Assembly: GCA_900549825.1 (NCBI GenBank)
Contig: URQB01000025.1
Coordinates: forward strand, 1 to 27,204
From: an uncultured Oscillospiraceae bacterium
GTDB lineage: Bacteria; Bacillota; Clostridia; Oscillospirales; Acutalibacteraceae
Direction: 5' to 3'
Length of the DNA: 27,204 bases
Part shown: positions 9,174 to 16,695 of the stretch, piece after piece
How positions within the stretch are numbered: position 1 is the first letter of the stretch
How the letters are laid out: each line of letters begins with the position of its first letter
Notes under the pieces: generated by a model
Databases searched by the model: none
Told to the model about the DNA's origin: nothing
Seen by the model: only the letters and a program-made list of their open reading frames with translations
Made by a program: the position numbers and the translations under genes

Positions 9174-11126
9174 TTACCGGATTTTCGCTCCCGCCGGCAT
9201 GTTATCGACAAAGAGCACCTTCACATCATCCTTTGCGCAGTCCGCGGCAAGGATCATACCCTGGCTCTCCACGCCGCAGAGCATCGCGGGTTTCAGGTTC
9301 GCCACCAGCACCACCTTGTGTCCGATCAAATCCTCGGGCTTGTACCACTGCGCAATGCCGGAAGCAACGGTGCGCGGTGCGCCGCTGCCGTCATCCAGCG
9401 TGAGCTTTAACAGCTTCTTTGCGCGCTTGACCGGCTCGCAATCCTTCACTTCCGCCACGCGCAGCTCGACCTTTGCAAAATCATCGATCGAAATCTGCGC
9501 AATGCCCTCCGTCTTCTGCTGCGCTTGCTCCTTCGCCTCGCGGGCAGCCTTCTGCTGCGCCTCCAGCTCCGCAAGCTCCTTGGCGATATCGATGCGGGGG
9601 AAGATGATCTCGCCCTTCTGCACCGAAAAGCCGTCCGGCAGCAGGCCCCACTGATCCGCCTGCTCCCAGGAGAGCACGTCTGCGGGCGCACCGAGCTGCG
9701 CCTGAATCTTCGGCGCGGTGTGCGGCAGGAAGGGAGAAACGAGGATCGAAATGATCCGGATCGCTTCGCAGAGATTATACATCACAGCCGCAAGGCGGAC
9801 GCCGTTCGCCTCGTCCTTGGCGAGCACCCACGGGGCCGTCTCGTCGATATATTTATTCGTCCGGGAAATGAGCGCCCACAGCTCCGTCAGCGCGGAGGAG
9901 AACTGCATCTCATCCGCGTAGGCCTCCACCTTCGCCTTCGTCGCCGTAGCAAGCGCGATCAGGTCGTCATCAAATTCCCCTGCCGTGCGTTCGGCCGGGA
10001 TCGCGCCGCCGAAATACTTGTTGACCATCGCCACCGTACGGGAGACGAGGTTGCCAAGATCGTTGGCAAGGTCGGAATTGATGCGCGTGATGAGCGCTTC
10101 ATTGGAGAAAGTGCCGTCCGAGCCGAACGGGATATCGCGCAGGAGGAAGTAGCGGATCGCATCCACCCCGTAGCGCTCGCAGAGCACCACCGGATCGACA
10201 ACGTTGCCCTTCGACTTGCTCATCTTGCCGCCCTCCAGGATCAGCCAGCCGTGGCCGAGCACCTTCTTGGGGAGAGGCAAATTCAGTGCCATGAGCATAG
10301 CGGGCCAGATGATGGTGTGAAAGCGCACGATCTCCTTGCCGACGAGATGGATATCCGCAGGCCAGTATTTCTGATAGAGGCTGTCGTCCTCAGAGCCGTA
10401 GCCGAGGGCGGTGATATAGTTGGAAAGCGCATCCACCCAGACGTAGACAATATGCTTCGGGTCGAATGTGACCGGCACGCCCCACGTAAACGATGTACGG
10501 GATACGCACAGATCCTCCAGACCGGGCTTGATAAAGTTGTTGAGCATCTCGTTGCGGCGGGAGGCGGGCTCCAGAAACTCCGGATGCTCCTCAAAGAGCT
10601 TGATCAATTGATCCTGATATTTGGAAAGGCGGAAGAAATACGCCTCCTCAGACGTACGCCTGACCTCGCGCCCGCAGTCCGGGCACTTGCCGTCGACAAG
10701 CTGCGTCTCCGTCCAGAAGGATTCGCAGGGCGTGCAGTACCAGCCCTCATAGGAGCCCTTGTAGATATCGCCCTTGTCATAGAGCTGCTTGAAGATTTTC
10801 TGAACGGCCTTTTCATGATAATCGTCCGTCGTGCGGATGAATTTATCATAGGAAATATCCATCAGCTTCCACAGGTCTTTAATGCCAGATACGACATGGT
10901 CTACATATTGCTTCGGCGTGATTCCCGCTGCCTTCGCCTTCTCCTCGATCTTCTGGCCGTGCTCGTCCGTACCGGTCAGGAACATCACGTCATACCCCTG
11001 AATCCGCTTATATCGCGCCATGGTATCCGCCATCACGGAGCAGTAAGCATGGCCGATGTGCAGGTTGTCCGACGGATAGTAAATTGGCGTAGTGATATAA
11101 AATTTCTTTTTCTCTGTGTTGTCCAT
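9174..11126 (-). CDS. metG: Methionyl-tRNA synthetase
   Basis: MetRS charges tRNA-Met with methionine in the cytoplasm. The 650-residue product has the class I signatures HIGH at residues 23-26 and KMSKS at 301-305, and a four-cysteine zinc knuckle (CTPCES and CPDCGRE) in the connective domain. The C-terminal 110 residues form the EMAP/Trbp111-like tRNA-binding domain (KVELRVAEVKDCEPVKRAKK to the end), which makes dimers. The ATG at 11126 has AGGAGG eight to nine bases upstream; an upstream in-frame ATG would place the ribosome site inside the gene. It heads an operon with a hydrolase, a phosphorylase-like gene and tatD. The leader from the predicted start is only about 55 bases, too short for a T-box, so it is probably not under tRNA-sensing control. 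Confidence 0.99.
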   Translation of the reverse strand: MDNTEKKKFYITTPIYYPSDNLHIGHAYCSVMADTMARYKRIQGYDVMFLTGTDEHGQKIEEKAKAAGITPKQYVDHVVSGIKDLWKLMDISYDKFIRTTDDYHEKAVQKIFKQLYDKGDIYKGSYEGWYCTPCESFWTETQLVDGKCPDCGREVRRTSEEAYFFRLSKYQDQLIKLFEEHPEFLEPASRRNEMLNNFIKPGLEDLCVSRTSFTWGVPVTFDPKHIVYVWVDALSNYITALGYGSEDDSLYQKYWPADIHLVGKEIVRFHTIIWPAMLMALNLPLPKKVLGHGWLILEGGKMSKSKGNVVDPVVLCERYGVDAIRYFLLRDIPFGSDGTFSNEALITRINSDLANDLGNLVSRTVAMVNKYFGGAIPAERTAGEFDDDLIALATATKAKVEAYADEMQFSSALTELWALISRTNKYIDETAPWVLAKDEANGVRLAAVMYNLCEAIRIISILVSPFLPHTAPKIQAQLGAPADVLSWEQADQWGLLPDGFSVQKGEIIFPRIDIAKELAELEAQQKAAREAKEQAQQKTEGIAQISIDDFAKVELRVAEVKDCEPVKRAKKLLKLTLDDGSGAPRTVASGIAQWYKPEDLIGHKVVLVANLKPAMLCGVESQGMILAADCAKDDVKVLFVDNMPAGAKIR

Positions 11127-11186
11127 TGATGATTCCTCCTGAAAATTGAGGTATGCGCAAAGCCGCACGCATGCTTATTCTTTGTT

Positions 11187-11214
11187 ATTATACCATCTAT
11201 TTCGCGCTTTTCAA
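11187..11214 (-). promoter_or_regulatory. Sigma-A promoter of the metG operon
   Basis: Minus-strand -35 TTGAAA (11209-11214) and -10 TATAAT (11187-11192) are 16 bases apart, just downstream of the terminator of the preceding S-component gene. Transcription would begin near 11180. Confidence 0.82.
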
Positions 11215-11220
11215 GGCAGG

Positions 11221-11252
11221 AAAAAAGCCGCTCCCGAAAAATCGGAAACGGC
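11221..11252 (-). terminator. Terminator of the coaX/S-component transcript
   Basis: An 11-bp stem with two G-U pairs (11242-11252 with 11227-11237, four-base loop) is followed on the minus strand by six T residues (11221-11226). It lies about 75 bases after the S-component stop and insulates metG. Confidence 0.88.
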
Positions 11253-11327
11253 CACAACTATTTGTTCCTGCTAAGTGATCATTCCATTGCGCTCCTGCGC
11301 AATGGCGGCACGTGTTTTGTGAGGCTA

Positions 11328-11930
11328 TTATGCCTTGACCAGCTTTTGCTTACGGAGATAGACCAGCAGCGGCTTGCATACTGCCATGCCGACAACGACC
11401 GCCATCACGATCTCCAAAAGGCAGTTGAGCGACATCATCGTGGCGAATACTTCCTTGAGCGGAAGGGAATCGAAGAGAAACCACATCAGGCCGAGCACCA
11501 TTGCGCTATGGCACAGCGTTGCAAGCCCCGCGCTCAGGCCGATCGAAGCCGTCTCATTTTTGATGAGCTTCTTCAGGCCGATAAACAGCCATGCGGCGAT
11601 CACGCCGAGCAGGATGCGCGGCACCACGCACAGGATCAGAGACTGCACCGGTGTCCCGCTGATGAAGGGAGAAAAGATGATATCTGCCGGGCTCGCCGCG
11701 GCGAAGGTCGCTTTCAGCATCGACATCACGCCGAAGGAAGCGCCCAGAATGCCGCCAAAGAGCGGCCCCATCGTCACCGCTCCGATGATCACGGGGATAT
11801 GCATGATCGTGATGGAAATCGGCGGGATCATGATAAAGCCCAGCGGCGTGAAGGTCAGGATCGCCTGGATGGCGATCAGCATGGCGAGCTGCGCGAGGCG
11901 CATCGTCCTCGCAAGGGTATTCTTTTTCAA
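11328..11930 (-). CDS. ECF transporter S component, probable pantothenate importer
   Basis: The 200-residue product is a small, very hydrophobic protein with about six membrane helices, typical in size and look of energy-coupling factor (ECF) S components that bind vitamins and join a shared EcfAA'T module. The stretch after the first helix (FTPLGFIMIPPISITIMHIP, then IIGAVTMGPLFGGILGASFG) is characteristic. S components of this type next to pantothenate genes have been predicted as PanT; coaX lies immediately upstream on the same strand, so pantothenate is the likely substrate, by inference. No ATG fits: the start is a TTG at 11930 with a perfect AGGAGG eight bases upstream, giving LKKNTLARTMRLAQ. 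Its own promoter and a structured leader precede it. EcfA and EcfT genes are not in the window. Confidence 0.87.
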   Translation of the reverse strand: MKKNTLARTMRLAQLAMLIAIQAILTFTPLGFIMIPPISITIMHIPVIIGAVTMGPLFGGILGASFGVMSMLKATFAAASPADIIFSPFISGTPVQSLILCVVPRILLGVIAAWLFIGLKKLIKNETASIGLSAGLATLCHSAMVLGLMWFLFDSLPLKEVFATMMSLNCLLEIVMAVVVGMAVCKPLLVYLRKQKLVKA

Positions 11931-12029
11931 TTTATATTCCTCCTTGCTGCTGCTCTCCCAAATGAAGATGCAGCGCAAAATTTGGCGGAAACACAGGATT
12001 GACCATTCTGCTCTCAGAGCAATCGATCC
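11931..12029 (-). promoter_or_regulatory. Structured leader of the S-component gene (candidate riboswitch or attenuator)
   Basis: The predicted transcript has about 100 leader bases. A first hairpin is formed by 11996-12029: outer GGAT/ATCC and inner TGCTC-TGA-GAGCA. A second hairpin pairs 11970-11974 with 11949-11953, right before the AGGAGG at 11939-11944. The 8-mer GAGAGCAG occurs twice, at 12008-12015 inside the first hairpin and at 11950-11957 beside the ribosome site. The TTGCTCT at 12016-12022 could pair with either copy, giving two alternative folds, one that occupies sequence next to the ribosome site. It does not match the THF, preQ1, TPP or FMN riboswitch patterns I remember. Confidence 0.45.
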
Positions 12030-12036
12030 GTAAAGC

Positions 12037-12065
12037 ATTTTAACCTTACAATCGATTCTTGTCAA
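12037..12065 (-). promoter_or_regulatory. Sigma-A promoter of the S-component gene
   Basis: Minus-strand TTGACA (12060-12065, perfect) and TAAAAT (12037-12042) are exactly 17 bases apart, in the gap after the coaX stop. The S-component gene can therefore be transcribed independently of coaX. Confidence 0.85.
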
Positions 12066-12083
12066 GTGGCAATTTTCAGCAAA

Positions 12084-12878
12084 TCAATGCTGCGGAAAAC
12101 GGTCGCCTTTCGGCGTGTTTTTGTCATAGATAAACTTTAGCCCCTCCAGCAGCAAATTCTCTCTGTAAAGGACTTTTCGTTTACAGTTGGAAACGATATC
12201 CTTCGCCAGCCCTCCGGTCGCCACGATCGTTTTGACCGGCCGGCCGAGTTCCTCCTCGATGCGGTCGCACAGGCCGTCGAGCATGGCGGCGGTGCCGAAC
12301 ACCGTGCCGGACTGCATGCAATCCGGCGAATTCGTGCCGATCACATGGTGCGGCGCTTCGATGCTGATATGCGGCAGCTGTGAAGTTCTGGTAGCCAGCG
12401 CATCCAGCGAAATCCCCACGCCCGCAGAAATCGTGCAGCCAAGATAGGTGCCCTGCTCGTCGAGGACGCTGATCTTCGTCGCCGTCCCCAAATCCATCAC
12501 GAGGCAGGGCAGCTCGTAAGTGTGGATGGCCGCCACCGCGCCCACCACCAGATCCGCGCCGAGGATACCGGGCGTGTCCGTGCGGATGTTGAGCCCGGTT
12601 TTCAGGCCCGGCCCGATGAGCAGCGGCACATGGCCCGTGACCATCTGCGCCGCCTTTTTAACCGCCGCAGTCAGCTCCGGCACGACGGAGCTGATAATCG
12701 CCCCCTCGAAATCCTTTGGTACGACATCATAGAGCGCAAAAATGGCCTTGAGCTCCACCGCGTACTGATCCCCGGTCCGGGAGCGGTCGGTCGCCAGGCG
12801 GGCGACAAAGAGCAGGCAATCCTCCCGATATACGCCCATTGTGATATTGCTGTTGCCAATATCGACTGTTAAAATCAT
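12084..12878 (-). CDS. coaX: Type III pantothenate kinase
   Basis: CoaX phosphorylates pantothenate with ATP, the first step to coenzyme A, in the cytoplasm. The 264-residue product begins MILTVDIGNSNITMGVY, the ASKHA-fold phosphate-binding start with Asp6. It has TPGILGADLVVGAVAA, where the catalytic Asp of the GxD motif is present and the following residue is Leu rather than the Arg of many homologues. VMDLGTATKISVLD and GCTISAGVGISLDAL follow, as expected. The ATG at 12878 has GGATGGGG upstream; the frame extends further without a ribosome site. A strong promoter lies about 95 bases upstream. The next gene downstream encodes a likely pantothenate importer, so uptake and first phosphorylation are neighbours. 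Confidence 0.97.
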   Translation of the reverse strand: MILTVDIGNSNITMGVYREDCLLFVARLATDRSRTGDQYAVELKAIFALYDVVPKDFEGAIISSVVPELTAAVKKAAQMVTGHVPLLIGPGLKTGLNIRTDTPGILGADLVVGAVAAIHTYELPCLVMDLGTATKISVLDEQGTYLGCTISAGVGISLDALATRTSQLPHISIEAPHHVIGTNSPDCMQSGTVFGTAAMLDGLCDRIEEELGRPVKTIVATGGLAKDIVSNCKRKVLYRENLLLEGLKFIYDKNTPKGDRFPQH

Positions 12879-12972
12879 CTGATCCCCATCCTTTCCATCG
12901 GGGCAGGAGAAAAGCGGCACGACGCCCCGTCAGGAAAATCTTCTCCAAAATAAAGAAACGGTCTTTTGGTTT

Positions 12973-13001
12973 AGTATACACGATTTTCAGAGAGAAAGCA
13001 A
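12973..13001 (-). promoter_or_regulatory. Sigma-A promoter of coaX
   Basis: Minus-strand TTGCTT (12996-13001) and TATACT (12973-12978) are 17 bases apart, about 95 bases before the coaX start codon. Confidence 0.72.
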
Positions 13002-13092
13002 ACGGCATCCATTCCGAAGAAAGGCCACCGTGAAACAAAAGCTTTGCACATTCTGTGGACGCAAACCGCCGTTTTCTCAGGCATTCACTCCT

Positions 13093-14307
13093 TTACGCCT
13101 TTTTCATCTGCAACCGCGCTCTCAGCGCGGCGCAGGCCGTCACCACTCCGAGCAGGAGCATGAGATAGGGCAGTTCGATAAAAACCGTCGCCGCCGCACA
13201 CAGGAAAAACAGGAGAACCGGGACCGGCCTTTTGCCGCCAAAAACCGTTTTCAGCGCCTTGAAATCAAGCTTCTCCCACATCGTCACGATCAGGATCACT
13301 GCCAGGACAGACAGCGGAATCCGCTCAAATATACCGCCAAGCAGCAATATGGCAAGCAGCATCAGCGCACTGGAGAAAAGCGGTGCGATGCGTGTGACCT
13401 TCTCATTCTTTTCCTGCACGGCGCCAACCGGCATGCCACCGAAGAGCGGCAGGAGCATATTCCCTGCACCCAGTAAAAGCGCTTTGCCGGGCCGCTCCCT
13501 CTTCTCCGCCCGGGCATTGCCGCTGCAAACGAGAATGGCGAGCGCGATTGCGATAGTGGAAACGATCAGCCCGCCCGCCGGTGTAACGGAAAAGCCGCCG
13601 AACAGAATCCCGCCCGAGCCGGACAGTGTATGCGAGAAAGCCCTTACCTCCAAAACTGGGGAATCGGCAGCCGACGGCACCAGACAAAGGTGCAGCCCCA
13701 GCGCGATGACGAGGCTCACAAACTGGGCTGGTACTTTTTTATGGAGCGTTTTGAATTTTCGCGGATAGGTGATCATCAGCACCAGCACGATCGTGCCGTA
13801 GAGCACTGTCCGCCAATTCGCATGGAAGCCGAAGCTCCGGTAGGAGAGCAGCATGTCTACCGCGCTGACGCCGGTCGCGTTGATGCCGAAATAATTGTTC
13901 GTCTGCAAAATCGTCATCACCAACGCCGCGCCGATGGTGAAGCCGCCCGCCACCGGCGCGGGGATATCGTGCAGCAGCCTTTCCGCATGCAATAACAGCG
14001 CGGCAAAAACCAGCGCGCCCGCAAAAAGCGAAGCGGTCAGGGCAACCGGCAGCCCATACCGGCCCGCACAGGCGGAGAAGACCAAAAATACGATGCACAC
14101 CGGCCCTGCAAAAAATGAAACCCTGCCGGGAACGAGCGCCGCCAGGAGCCCCGCCCCTACCGCGGCGATGAGCCCCGCCGGCATCCCAAGCCCCGCCAGT
14201 GCGCCAAACGCCAGCGCAAAGGGCAGCATGGCCATGGCCGCGATCCCGCCGGAAGCAAGATCCCTCTGCAGGCATTTTCTATTATAATCCTTCAATCCCT
14301 GTTTCAT
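13093..14307 (-). CDS. SulP family anion transporter lacking a STAS domain
   Basis: The 404-residue protein is a polytopic membrane carrier of the SulP/SLC26 type, which move sulfate, bicarbonate or other anions. Family features are the N-terminal RDLASGGIAAMAMLPFALAF helix pair, FFAGPVCIVFLVFSA, the mid-protein VAGGFTIGAALVMTILQTNN (the GFT-Gly helix) and the region FGGMPVGAVQEKNEKVTRIA followed by IPLSVLAVILIVTMWEKLDF. Full SulP proteins have about 550 residues with a cytoplasmic STAS domain; this one stops directly after the last membrane helix at LQMKKA, so STAS is absent, not frameshifted as far as I can see. The ATG at 14307 has only a weak ribosome site (GAGAGCAG). A good promoter lies 60-85 bases upstream. 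It is monocistronic; the substrate is unknown. No clear terminator was found. Confidence 0.85.
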   Translation of the reverse strand: MKQGLKDYNRKCLQRDLASGGIAAMAMLPFALAFGALAGLGMPAGLIAAVGAGLLAALVPGRVSFFAGPVCIVFLVFSACAGRYGLPVALTASLFAGALVFAALLLHAERLLHDIPAPVAGGFTIGAALVMTILQTNNYFGINATGVSAVDMLLSYRSFGFHANWRTVLYGTIVLVLMITYPRKFKTLHKKVPAQFVSLVIALGLHLCLVPSAADSPVLEVRAFSHTLSGSGGILFGGFSVTPAGGLIVSTIAIALAILVCSGNARAEKRERPGKALLLGAGNMLLPLFGGMPVGAVQEKNEKVTRIAPLFSSALMLLAILLLGGIFERIPLSVLAVILIVTMWEKLDFKALKTVFGGKRPVPVLLFFLCAAATVFIELPYLMLLLGVVTACAALRARLQMKKA

Positions 14308-14363
14308 AATCTGCTCTCACAATCCTGAAAGATTTTGAACTGATCAATTACAGCCTGCCTTTG

Positions 14364-14392
14364 ATTATACCGAACTGTCCCGTAGGATGCAA
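14364..14392 (-). promoter_or_regulatory. Sigma-A promoter of the SulP gene
   Basis: Minus-strand TTGCAT (14387-14392) and TATAAT (14364-14369) are 17 bases apart, about 60 bases before the start codon and back to back with the promoter of the divergent amidase gene. Confidence 0.8.
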
Positions 14393-14401
14393 GAAAAAAC
14401 G

Positions 14402-14430
14402 TTTTTCGTTCTGTGATTCTGTGTTATAAT
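14402..14430 (+). promoter_or_regulatory. Probable promoter of the amidase-like gene
   Basis: A perfect -10 TATAAT lies at 14425-14430 on the plus strand; the base run TTTTTC 17 bases upstream is a poor -35. The leader to the preferred ATG would be about 100 bases. Confidence 0.5.
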
Positions 14431-14535
14431 ATTGTTGTACAAGCCCAGGCCCCCAGTGCAGAGGCGCTCTCGCTTTACAAATATCTACGCCTGGGCACAA
14501 TAAATATCCGCAGATTTTTCATAATGGGGTACAAA

Positions 14536-15414
14536 ATGAAGACGGTAAAAAATAGGAAAAAAACGACCAAACGGATCTTAAAATCAATCTTTATCCCGAT
14601 CGCCTGCGTCGCAGTATTTTTCCTGCTGACCTTCCTGCTGAACGCCGCCGCAGAGCCAAGAGATCACGTATCACCCAACTATGCCAAAGCGGATTTGAGC
14701 ACGATCCTGGCAAAAGAATCCCTGTCCGATCGGGATTATGACAGCCTCTACCGGCAGACCGGCCTCGGAAAGCCTGCCGTACAGGACCTGCTGCTTCTGC
14801 CGGACGGGAGGGAAAAAATCCTTCAAGCTCAGGAGGATTTCTTCCGCGAGCCTCATATTACATGCAAACAAATTTCCCTGACCGCCTACCAGGAAAGCCT
14901 GACGGATGAAACCGGCAGCCGGATTTACGGCTTTTCCCTCGCGCCCCTGCGCGACGGCGACATCATCCTGACGCGCTCCATGCATTCCTTTGGCTGGCGG
15001 CACGGCCATGCGGCTCTCGTCACCGATGCGGCGGCGGGGCAGACGCTGGAGGCGATCTCCCTCGGCGTGGATTCCTCCTACCAGAGCGTGAACGGCTGGC
15101 GTGACTGGCCGACCGTCATGATCCTGCGCCCCAAGGCGGAATTCAGGGACAAGGCCGCACAGGCCGTCGCGTTTGCCAACGAGCATCTCGCGGGCATCCC
15201 ATACAACTTGGTCGCGGGGATTTTCACCTCCAAATTTCAGGAGGAGATCGGCGGCACACAGTGTGCGCACCTTGTATGGGAGGCTTATCTATCCGCCGGG
15301 CTCGACCTCGATTCCGACGGCGGGAAGATTGTCACGGTCAAGGATCTGGCGAACAGCGAGTATCTCGATGTGGTGCAGGTTTACGGGGTGGACCCTGAGG
15401 AGATTTGGCCGTAA
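14536..15414 (+). CDS. Membrane-anchored YiiX/C92-type permuted papain-like hydrolase
   Basis: The 292-residue product has a short basic N-terminus, one membrane segment at about residues 16-34 (ILKSIFIPIACVAVFFLLTF) and an extracytoplasmic domain. That domain has the circularly permuted NlpC/P60 (YiiX, MEROPS C92-like) order: His first, in WRHGHAALVTD (His156/His158, preceded by LRDGDIILTRS), and Cys later, in GGTQCAHLVWEAY (Cys243). Such enzymes are thought to cut amide bonds in peptidoglycan peptides or lipid-linked substrates. The start is placed at the ATG at 14536, with GGGG about seven bases upstream; another ATG at 14524 is possible. The residues between the anchor and the catalytic domain (about 35-125) are helix-like. 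It is monocistronic and ends in a strong terminator. Family confident, substrate unknown. Confidence 0.85.
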   Translation: MKTVKNRKKTTKRILKSIFIPIACVAVFFLLTFLLNAAAEPRDHVSPNYAKADLSTILAKESLSDRDYDSLYRQTGLGKPAVQDLLLLPDGREKILQAQEDFFREPHITCKQISLTAYQESLTDETGSRIYGFSLAPLRDGDIILTRSMHSFGWRHGHAALVTDAAAGQTLEAISLGVDSSYQSVNGWRDWPTVMILRPKAEFRDKAAQAVAFANEHLAGIPYNLVAGIFTSKFQEEIGGTQCAHLVWEAYLSAGLDLDSDGGKIVTVKDLANSEYLDVVQVYGVDPEEIWP

Positions 15415-15438
15415 GCACGTAGAAGCCCCTTTATATCA

Positions 15439-15480
15439 AGCATCCCCGCAGAATCCAGTTGGATCTGCGGGGATGCTTTT
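15439..15480 (+). terminator. Terminator of the amidase-like gene
   Basis: A perfect 14-bp inverted repeat (15439-15452 with 15464-15477, eleven-base loop) is followed on the plus strand by TTTTCATTTC. It lies 25 bases after the stop. The opposite strand lacks a T run, so it is mainly directed to the plus strand. Confidence 0.9.
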
Positions 15481-15499
15481 CATTTCATGTAATCAGCTG

Positions 15500-15718
15500 T
15501 CACTTTATATCGTGGTCTGGTGGTTGCTTCGCGCCGTCTCCCACTTTGTAATAAGATGCAAGCTTAGAGCCAGAAAATAAAGAAATCACAAGAAAAAGCA
15601 ACCCGATCAGTCCGGCCACCATGCCGACGACGGCAACGTTTTCCTCGCTTGTCATCATAATCGCGCCGCTCAGGGTGAGCACGGCGCCGATTACCAATTT
15701 TTTTATTTTCTTTAACAA
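15500..15718 (-). CDS. Small two-helix membrane protein, unknown function
   Basis: The 72-residue product has a basic start (LKKIKK) and two hydrophobic segments at about residues 8-22 and 29-49, separated by TSEENVA, then a polar tail with GDGAKQPPDHDIK. I do not recognise a family. The start is a TTG at 15718 with a strong GGGAGG about eight bases upstream; no ATG is available, so the ribosome site decides the call. The gene is flanked by terminators of its neighbours and is monocistronic. Two overlapping TATAAT-like boxes lie at 15778-15788 on the minus strand, 60-70 bases upstream, without a convincing -35. It is convergent with the amidase gene. Coding status rests on the ribosome site and the membrane-like composition. 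Confidence 0.65.
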   Translation of the reverse strand: MLKKIKKLVIGAVLTLSGAIMMTSEENVAVVGMVAGLIGLLFLVISLFSGSKLASYYKVGDGAKQPPDHDIK

Positions 15719-15857
15719 ATAAACTTCCTCCCTTTTGACATTCGATTCGTTTCTATATTCATTTGTTTGATCACGTTATTATATTATAGCTTTCTCCTGA
15801 TTCGTAAAATAGGAACCATCAATAATAAATAGATTATAATGGATGCATTATTCATTT

Positions 15858-15909
15858 AAAAACAACGGCAGGCGGCAGGTGCAATCATGCGCACCTGCCG
15901 TTTGCCGTT
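15858..15909 (-). terminator. Terminator of the hemolysin III family gene
   Basis: A 19-bp stem with two G-U pairs (15891-15909 with 15864-15882, eight-base loop) is followed on the minus strand by GTTTTT (15858-15863). It lies about 50 bases after the stop of the hemolysin III gene. Confidence 0.88.
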
Positions 15910-15958
15910 TGTGTGTGAACTTCATCAAAAGGAGATAAAGGAAATCGGTTAGAAAAGC

Positions 15959-16633
15959 TTATTTCGCCAGCGGCAGCACATACCAGTAAACCGCTACGAA
16001 ATGCAGCGTGCTGCCTGCCAGCACAAAGAGATGGAACAGCGCGTGGAAATACTTGACCTTCTTGCCAAAGCCGTAGATGATCGCGCCCACGGTATACACC
16101 ACGCCGCCCAGGATAACCAACACAATACCCGTTGGGCTCAGCGCATGGAACAAGGGCTTTACCACAAGCAGCAGCGTCCAGCCGATGGCGATATAGAGCA
16201 CCATCTCCATCACTTTGAATTTTTCAAAGTCGATCAGCGTAAGGATAATGCCCAGCAGCGCGCAGCCCCAGGTGATTCCAAACATTACCCAGCCGGCAAT
16301 ATTACTCTCGGAGCGCAGCGCAATCAGCACGCAGGGGGTGATCGTGCCCGCAATCAGCAGGTAAATCACGCCGTGATCCACAATGCGCATGAAACGCTTT
16401 GCATTCCCCGCCGGAAGCCCGTGATAGAGCGCCGAACAAAAATACAGAATGATCATCGACGTGCCATAAATCACGGAACTGACGACGCCCATGGCAGAGC
16501 CGAGCTTTGCCGAGCGCACCGTGCACATCACGAGCACGACGATCCCGAACACCGCGCCCACAGCGTGGGTGACGGAATTGACGATATCCTCCGCCTTGCC
16601 GTATTGGATCAGCGGCACCTTATCCAGTGACAT
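15959..16633 (-). CDS. Hemolysin III / PAQR family membrane protein
   Basis: The 224-residue product is a seven-helix membrane protein of the HlyIII/YqfA (PAQR, CREST superfamily) type. The conserved zinc-site-like residues are present: SALYHGLP with Asp/His later in RIVDHGVIYLLIAGTITP, and the C-terminal KYFHALFHLFVLAGSTLHF with two His residues. Bacterial members are linked to membrane homeostasis, and the hemolysin label is historical. The ATG at 16633 has GGGAGG seven bases upstream; an upstream in-frame codon at 16657 has no site. The gene has its own strong promoter and terminator, so it is monocistronic. Confidence 0.95.
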   Translation of the reverse strand: MSLDKVPLIQYGKAEDIVNSVTHAVGAVFGIVVLVMCTVRSAKLGSAMGVVSSVIYGTSMIILYFCSALYHGLPAGNAKRFMRIVDHGVIYLLIAGTITPCVLIALRSESNIAGWVMFGITWGCALLGIILTLIDFEKFKVMEMVLYIAIGWTLLLVVKPLFHALSPTGIVLVILGGVVYTVGAIIYGFGKKVKYFHALFHLFVLAGSTLHFVAVYWYVLPLAK

Positions 16634-16695
16634 AATCGTCCTCCCTCTCTTCTTCAATCGATCTGTTGGGTTGTTCTCTCTCTTTTGCGATACTC

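Noticed and set aside
9525..11129. 534-codon plus-strand open frame
   Set aside because: Antisense to metG and dominated by Arg, Leu, His and Asp as expected for a shadow frame.
11127..11180. T-box leader upstream of metG
   Set aside because: The leader from the predicted promoter is only about 55 bases and has no T-box motif or terminator/antiterminator pair.
13093..14307. Nucleobase (xanthine/uracil) permease instead of SulP
   Set aside because: The folds are related, but the GFT helix and the FGGMPVGA region followed by IPLSVLAVILI match SulP better.
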